Origin: Streptomyces sp. ST2-7A
Lineage (GTDB): Bacteria; Actinomycetota; Actinomycetes; Streptomycetales; Streptomycetaceae
Length of the DNA stretch: 54,471 nt
Direction: 5' to 3'
Assembly: GCF_021390475.1 (NCBI RefSeq)
Contig: NZ_JAJUWS010000044.1
Span: 1 to 54,471 of the forward strand
The position numbers were made by a program, and so were the translations under genes. The notes under the pieces were generated by a model. It was not told the origin of the DNA. It searched no databases and saw only the letters and a list, made by a program, of their open reading frames with translations. Positions 51,659 through 54,471 of the stretch are shown piece after piece (the stretch's first letter is position 1; the number at the start of each line of letters is the position of its first letter).

Positions 51659-53704
51659 TCACCCCTCGATGATCTCACCCGTGGCGGTGTTGACTGCGGG
51701 GGCGGGGACCGGCTCGGCGGCGAGGGCGGCCACGATCGTCTCGGCGGTGCGTCGGCCGATGCCCGGCACCTCGCACAGCTGGTCCACGTCGGCGGCGCGC
51801 AGCCGCTTGAGCGAGCCGAAGTGGCGCAGCAGCGCCGTGCGACGGGTCTCGCCGAGACCGGGCACGTCGTCCAACGGGCCGCGCCGCACGGTGGCCGAAC
51901 GGCGGGTGCGCTGGTAGCGGATGGCGAAGCGGTGGGCCTCGTCTCGGACCCGCTGCAGGAGGTAGAGGCCCTCACTCGTGCGGGACAGCACGACCGGGTC
52001 CTCCTCGTCCGGCAGCCAGACCTCCTCGAGCCGCTTGGCGAGGCCGCAGACGGCCACGTCGTCGATGCCCAGCTCGTCCATGGCCCGACGGGCGGCGGCC
52101 ACCTGGGCGGGGCCGCCGTCCACGACCACGAGCTGCGGCGGGTAGGCGAAACGGCGCGGGCGACCCTCCTCGTCCCGGACGGTGCCGGTGGGGAGTGGCT
52201 CGTCGTCCCCGCCGGGGGCGGGCGCGGTGCCCGGCGCGCCGGTGTCGCCGGTGTCGCCGGTGGACCACTCGTCGGTGTTCTCCATCTCCCTGAGGTACCG
52301 GCGGAAGCGGCGGGAGACCACCTCGTGCATGGCCCGGACGTCGTCCTGGCCCTCGAAGCCCCGGATCTTGAACCGCCGGTACTCGCCCTTGCGGGCGAGG
52401 CCGTCCTCGAAGACCACCATCGAGCCGACGACCTCCTCCCCCTGCAGGTGGGAGATGTCGAAGCACTCGATGCGCAGCGGCGCCGAGTCCAGGCCCAGCG
52501 CCTCGGTGATCTCCTCCAGCGCACGGGAGCGGGTGGTCAGGTCGGAGGCGCGCTTGGTCTTGTGGACGGCGAGGGCGTGCTCGGCGTTGCGGGTGACGGT
52601 GGCCAACAGCTCCCTCTTGTCCCCTCGCCGGGGCACCCTCAGCTCGACCCGCGACCCGCGCCGCTCCGCCAACCAGTCCGTCAACGCCTCGGCGGACCCG
52701 GGCAACTCGGGGACCAACACCTCGCGGGGCACTCCTCCCCCGCCACCGACGTCCTCCCCGGCCCCGGACTCGTCGCCGTAGAGCTGCTGGAGCGCGTGCT
52801 CGACCAGACCGGCGACGGAGACGTCCTCGACCCGGTCGCTGATCCAGCCGCGTTGGCCGCGCACCCGGCCGCCGCGCACGTGGAAGATCTGCACCGCCGC
52901 CTCGAGTTCGTCGGCGGCGACGGCGAGCAGGTCGGCGTCGGTGGCGTCGTCCAGTACCACCGCGTTCTTCTCCATGGCGCGGCGCAGGGCGGCGATGTCG
53001 TCGCGCAGCCGGGCGGCCCGCTCGTACTCCATCGCCTCGGCCGCCGCAGCCATCTCCCCCTCCAGCCGGCGCAGGTGGGTGCCGGTGCGGCCGGCCATGA
53101 ACTCGCAGAACCGCTCGGCCAGTTCCCGGTGCTCGTCGGGCGTGACCCGGCCGGTGCAGGGAGCGGCGCACTTCTCGATGTAGCCGAGCAGGCAGGGCCG
53201 GCCCACCTGACGGGCGCGCTTGAAGACGCCGTCGGAGCAGGTGCGGACGGGGAAGGCGCGCAACAACAGGTCCACGGTCTCGCGGATCGCCCAGGCGTGG
53301 GGGTAGGGGCCGAAGTAGCGCACCCCGCGCCGCTTGGGGCCGCGCATCACCCGGACCCGGGGGAACTCCTCGTTCAGGGTGACCGCGAGGGAGGGGTAGC
53401 TCTTGTCGTCGCGGTATTTGACGTTGAACCGGGGGTCGTACTCCTTGATCCAGCCGTACTCCAGCTGGAGGGCCTCCACCTCGGTGGAGACCACCGTCCA
53501 CTCCACCGAGGCGGCGGTGGTGACCATGGTCGCGGTGCGCGGGTGCAGGGCGGCGATGTCCTGGAAGTACGAGGCCAGCCGGCGGCGCAGACTCTTGGCC
53601 TTCCCGACGTAGATCACCCGACGGTGCTCGTCGCGGAAGCGGTAGACACCGGGGGTGTCCGGCACCTCTCCCGGCGCGGGGCGGTAGGTGGAGGGATCGG
53701 CCAT
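51659..53704 (-). CDS. uvrC: excinuclease ABC subunit C
   Basis: A 681-residue endonuclease of nucleotide excision repair that cuts on both sides of a lesion marked by UvrAB. The GIY-YIG nuclease is at the N-terminus (PGVYRF, IYVGKAKSLRRRL). A UvrB-contact UVR helix lies near 200-235 (EAMEYERAARLRDDIAAL). The RNase H-like C-terminal nuclease has RIECFDISHLQGEEVVGSMVVFEDG and LVVVDGGPAQ, followed by helix-hairpin-helix motifs (DVPGLGETRR, EVPGIGRR). A low-complexity linker with TGDTGDTG lies within the second nuclease domain, around residues 485-515. The ATG at 53704 is probably leaderless. Confidence 0.96.
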   Translation of the reverse strand: MADPSTYRPAPGEVPDTPGVYRFRDEHRRVIYVGKAKSLRRRLASYFQDIAALHPRTATMVTTAASVEWTVVSTEVEALQLEYGWIKEYDPRFNVKYRDDKSYPSLAVTLNEEFPRVRVMRGPKRRGVRYFGPYPHAWAIRETVDLLLRAFPVRTCSDGVFKRARQVGRPCLLGYIEKCAAPCTGRVTPDEHRELAERFCEFMAGRTGTHLRRLEGEMAAAAEAMEYERAARLRDDIAALRRAMEKNAVVLDDATDADLLAVAADELEAAVQIFHVRGGRVRGQRGWISDRVEDVSVAGLVEHALQQLYGDESGAGEDVGGGGGVPREVLVPELPGSAEALTDWLAERRGSRVELRVPRRGDKRELLATVTRNAEHALAVHKTKRASDLTTRSRALEEITEALGLDSAPLRIECFDISHLQGEEVVGSMVVFEDGLARKGEYRRFKIRGFEGQDDVRAMHEVVSRRFRRYLREMENTDEWSTGDTGDTGAPGTAPAPGGDDEPLPTGTVRDEEGRPRRFAYPPQLVVVDGGPAQVAAARRAMDELGIDDVAVCGLAKRLEEVWLPDEEDPVVLSRTSEGLYLLQRVRDEAHRFAIRYQRTRRSATVRRGPLDDVPGLGETRRTALLRHFGSLKRLRAADVDQLCEVPGIGRRTAETIVAALAAEPVPAPAVNTATGEIIEG

Positions 53705-53711
53705 GCCGACC

Positions 53712-53717
53712 ACCCTA
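53712..53717 (-). promoter_or_regulatory. -10 of a leaderless uvrC promoter
   Basis: TAGGGT on the minus strand ends 7 bp before the uvrC ATG, and no Shine-Dalgarno is present between them. Confidence 0.5.
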
Positions 53718-53758
53718 ATCGGCGGCGCCGACAACCCCGCCCCGTCCGGGTCGGGTGC

Positions 53759-54412
53759 TCACCAGCCGCGTTCGCGCCACTCGGGCAGATGGGGACGTTC
53801 GGCGCCGAGGGTGGTGTCGTTGCCATGGCCGGGGTAGACCCGGGTCTCGTCCGGGAGGACGCCGAACACCTTGGCCTCCAGATCGTCCATGAGGGAGTTG
53901 AACTCCTCCGGCCGTGTTGTCCGGCCGGGACCACCGGGGAACAGGCAGTCGCCGACGAAGACGTGGGGGTGGCCGCGCGGGTCGTCGTAGATCAGGACCA
54001 CCGATCCCTCGGTGTGGCCCACCAGGTGCCGCACCAGCAGTTCGCAGCGCCCCACGGTGACGGTGTCGCCATCGTCCAACGGGCGGTCGGTGGGCTCGGG
54101 GATGCCGGGGGCGTCGTGACGGCCGGCGAGGGTGGGGGTGCCGGTCGCGGCGACGACCTCCGCCAGCGCCTGCCGGTGGTCGGCGTGGCGGTGGGTGGTG
54201 ACCACACCGGTGAGGCCGTCCGGGCCGATGAGGCGCAGCAGGGTGCCGGGTTCCGCGGCGGCGTCGATCAGGAGCTGCTCCCCGGTGGTCCGGCAGCGCA
54301 GGAGGTAGGCGTTGTTCTCCATCGGACCGACGGCGACCTTGCTGATCAGCAGGTCGGTCAGTTCGTGGACGTCGGGTGGGCCGCCGACGGCGACCCGACC
54401 GGTGTAGGTCAT
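53759..54412 (-). CDS. MBL-fold metallo-hydrolase (glyoxalase II-like)
   Basis: A 217-residue metallo-beta-lactamase-fold hydrolase. The metal motif HxHxDH is present as THRHADH near residue 76. A further ligand histidine lies in HLVGHTEGS, an Asp in VFVGDCLF, and the final VYPGHGNDTTLGAERP carries the last His. It resembles hydroxyacylglutathione hydrolase-like enzymes of actinobacteria, which may act on mycothiol-derived thioesters; that is inference. The ATG at 54412 has AAAGGA 9 nt upstream. The next gene, uvrC, has its own promoter. Confidence 0.88.
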   Translation of the reverse strand: MTYTGRVAVGGPPDVHELTDLLISKVAVGPMENNAYLLRCRTTGEQLLIDAAAEPGTLLRLIGPDGLTGVVTTHRHADHRQALAEVVAATGTPTLAGRHDAPGIPEPTDRPLDDGDTVTVGRCELLVRHLVGHTEGSVVLIYDDPRGHPHVFVGDCLFPGGPGRTTRPEEFNSLMDDLEAKVFGVLPDETRVYPGHGNDTTLGAERPHLPEWRERGW

Positions 54413-54471
54413 GGGATGCGGTCCTTTCCGGTGCCCGTGACGGGAGGACGGGCAGTGGTGGGGCGGGGTGG

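Overview
The window is a very GC-rich actinobacterial chromosome segment. GTG starts are frequent, codons end mostly in G or C, and the gene order is that of the conserved Streptomyces core: dapD, the SUF operon, ctaA/ctaB, tkt-tal-zwf-opcA-pgl, pgi, rbpA, secG-tpiA-pgk-gap, whiA-yvcK-rapZ and uvrC. WhiA and the Streptomyces-type RbpA point to the Streptomyces lineage. No rRNA, tRNA, CRISPR array, insertion sequence or replication origin was seen.

Layout. 1-3044: a frameshifted serine-hydrolase (beta-lactamase family) pseudogene and an uncharacterised 520-residue protein. 3197-4183: dapD (lysine/diaminopimelate). 4377-8191: an accessory two-gene operon with a GT29 sialyltransferase-like protein and a GT8-TPR-polysaccharide pyruvyl transferase fusion. 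8495-15635: the SUF operon read on the minus strand as sufR-sufB-sufD-Rieske-sufC-sufS-sufU-sufT, with a CAAC-N6-GTTG SufR-type operator over the sufR start codon. 16285-27320: an accessory carbon-source island. A divergent promoter region with two LacI-family operator-like sites drives galM-lacI leftward. To the right it drives a sugar-nucleotide/uronate-type SDR, a 5-dehydro-4-deoxyglucarate dehydratase-like enzyme, an enolase-superfamily acid-sugar dehydratase, two Gfo/Idh/MocA oxidoreductases and a CUT1 ABC importer. The set fits uptake and oxidative breakdown of a uronic or aldaric acid such as galacturonate. A 5'-truncated pectate lyase (27562-28260) lies at the far edge, so the locus may be a partly decayed pectin-use locus.

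28278-33014: a two-gene ABC exporter, ctaA (heme A synthase), a small conserved protein and ctaB (heme O synthase), both Cta proteins serving cytochrome c oxidase. 33683-40383: the pentose phosphate operon tkt-tal-zwf-opcA-pgl, mostly joined by 4-nt ATGA/GTGA overlaps. 40550-43953, minus strand: pgi, a class I methyltransferase and rbpA. 44103-47996, minus strand: gap-pgk-tpiA and secG. 48370-53704, minus strand: uvrC, then rapZ-yvcK-whiA with overlapping junctions. 53759-54412: an MBL-fold hydrolase.

How it works together: the core supplies Fe-S clusters, heme A, NADPH and lower glycolysis, plus a regulator of sporulation (WhiA) and an RNA polymerase factor (RbpA). The two accessory blocks (surface-glycan glycosyltransferases and the uronate-type island) are the variable parts. 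Many intergenic regions carry long, often perfect inverted repeats that read as terminators. Several open reading frames have low-complexity tails. The clearest of these is a 30-bp tandem repeat at the sufU 3' end, where a 4-nt contraction seems to have moved the stop codon.
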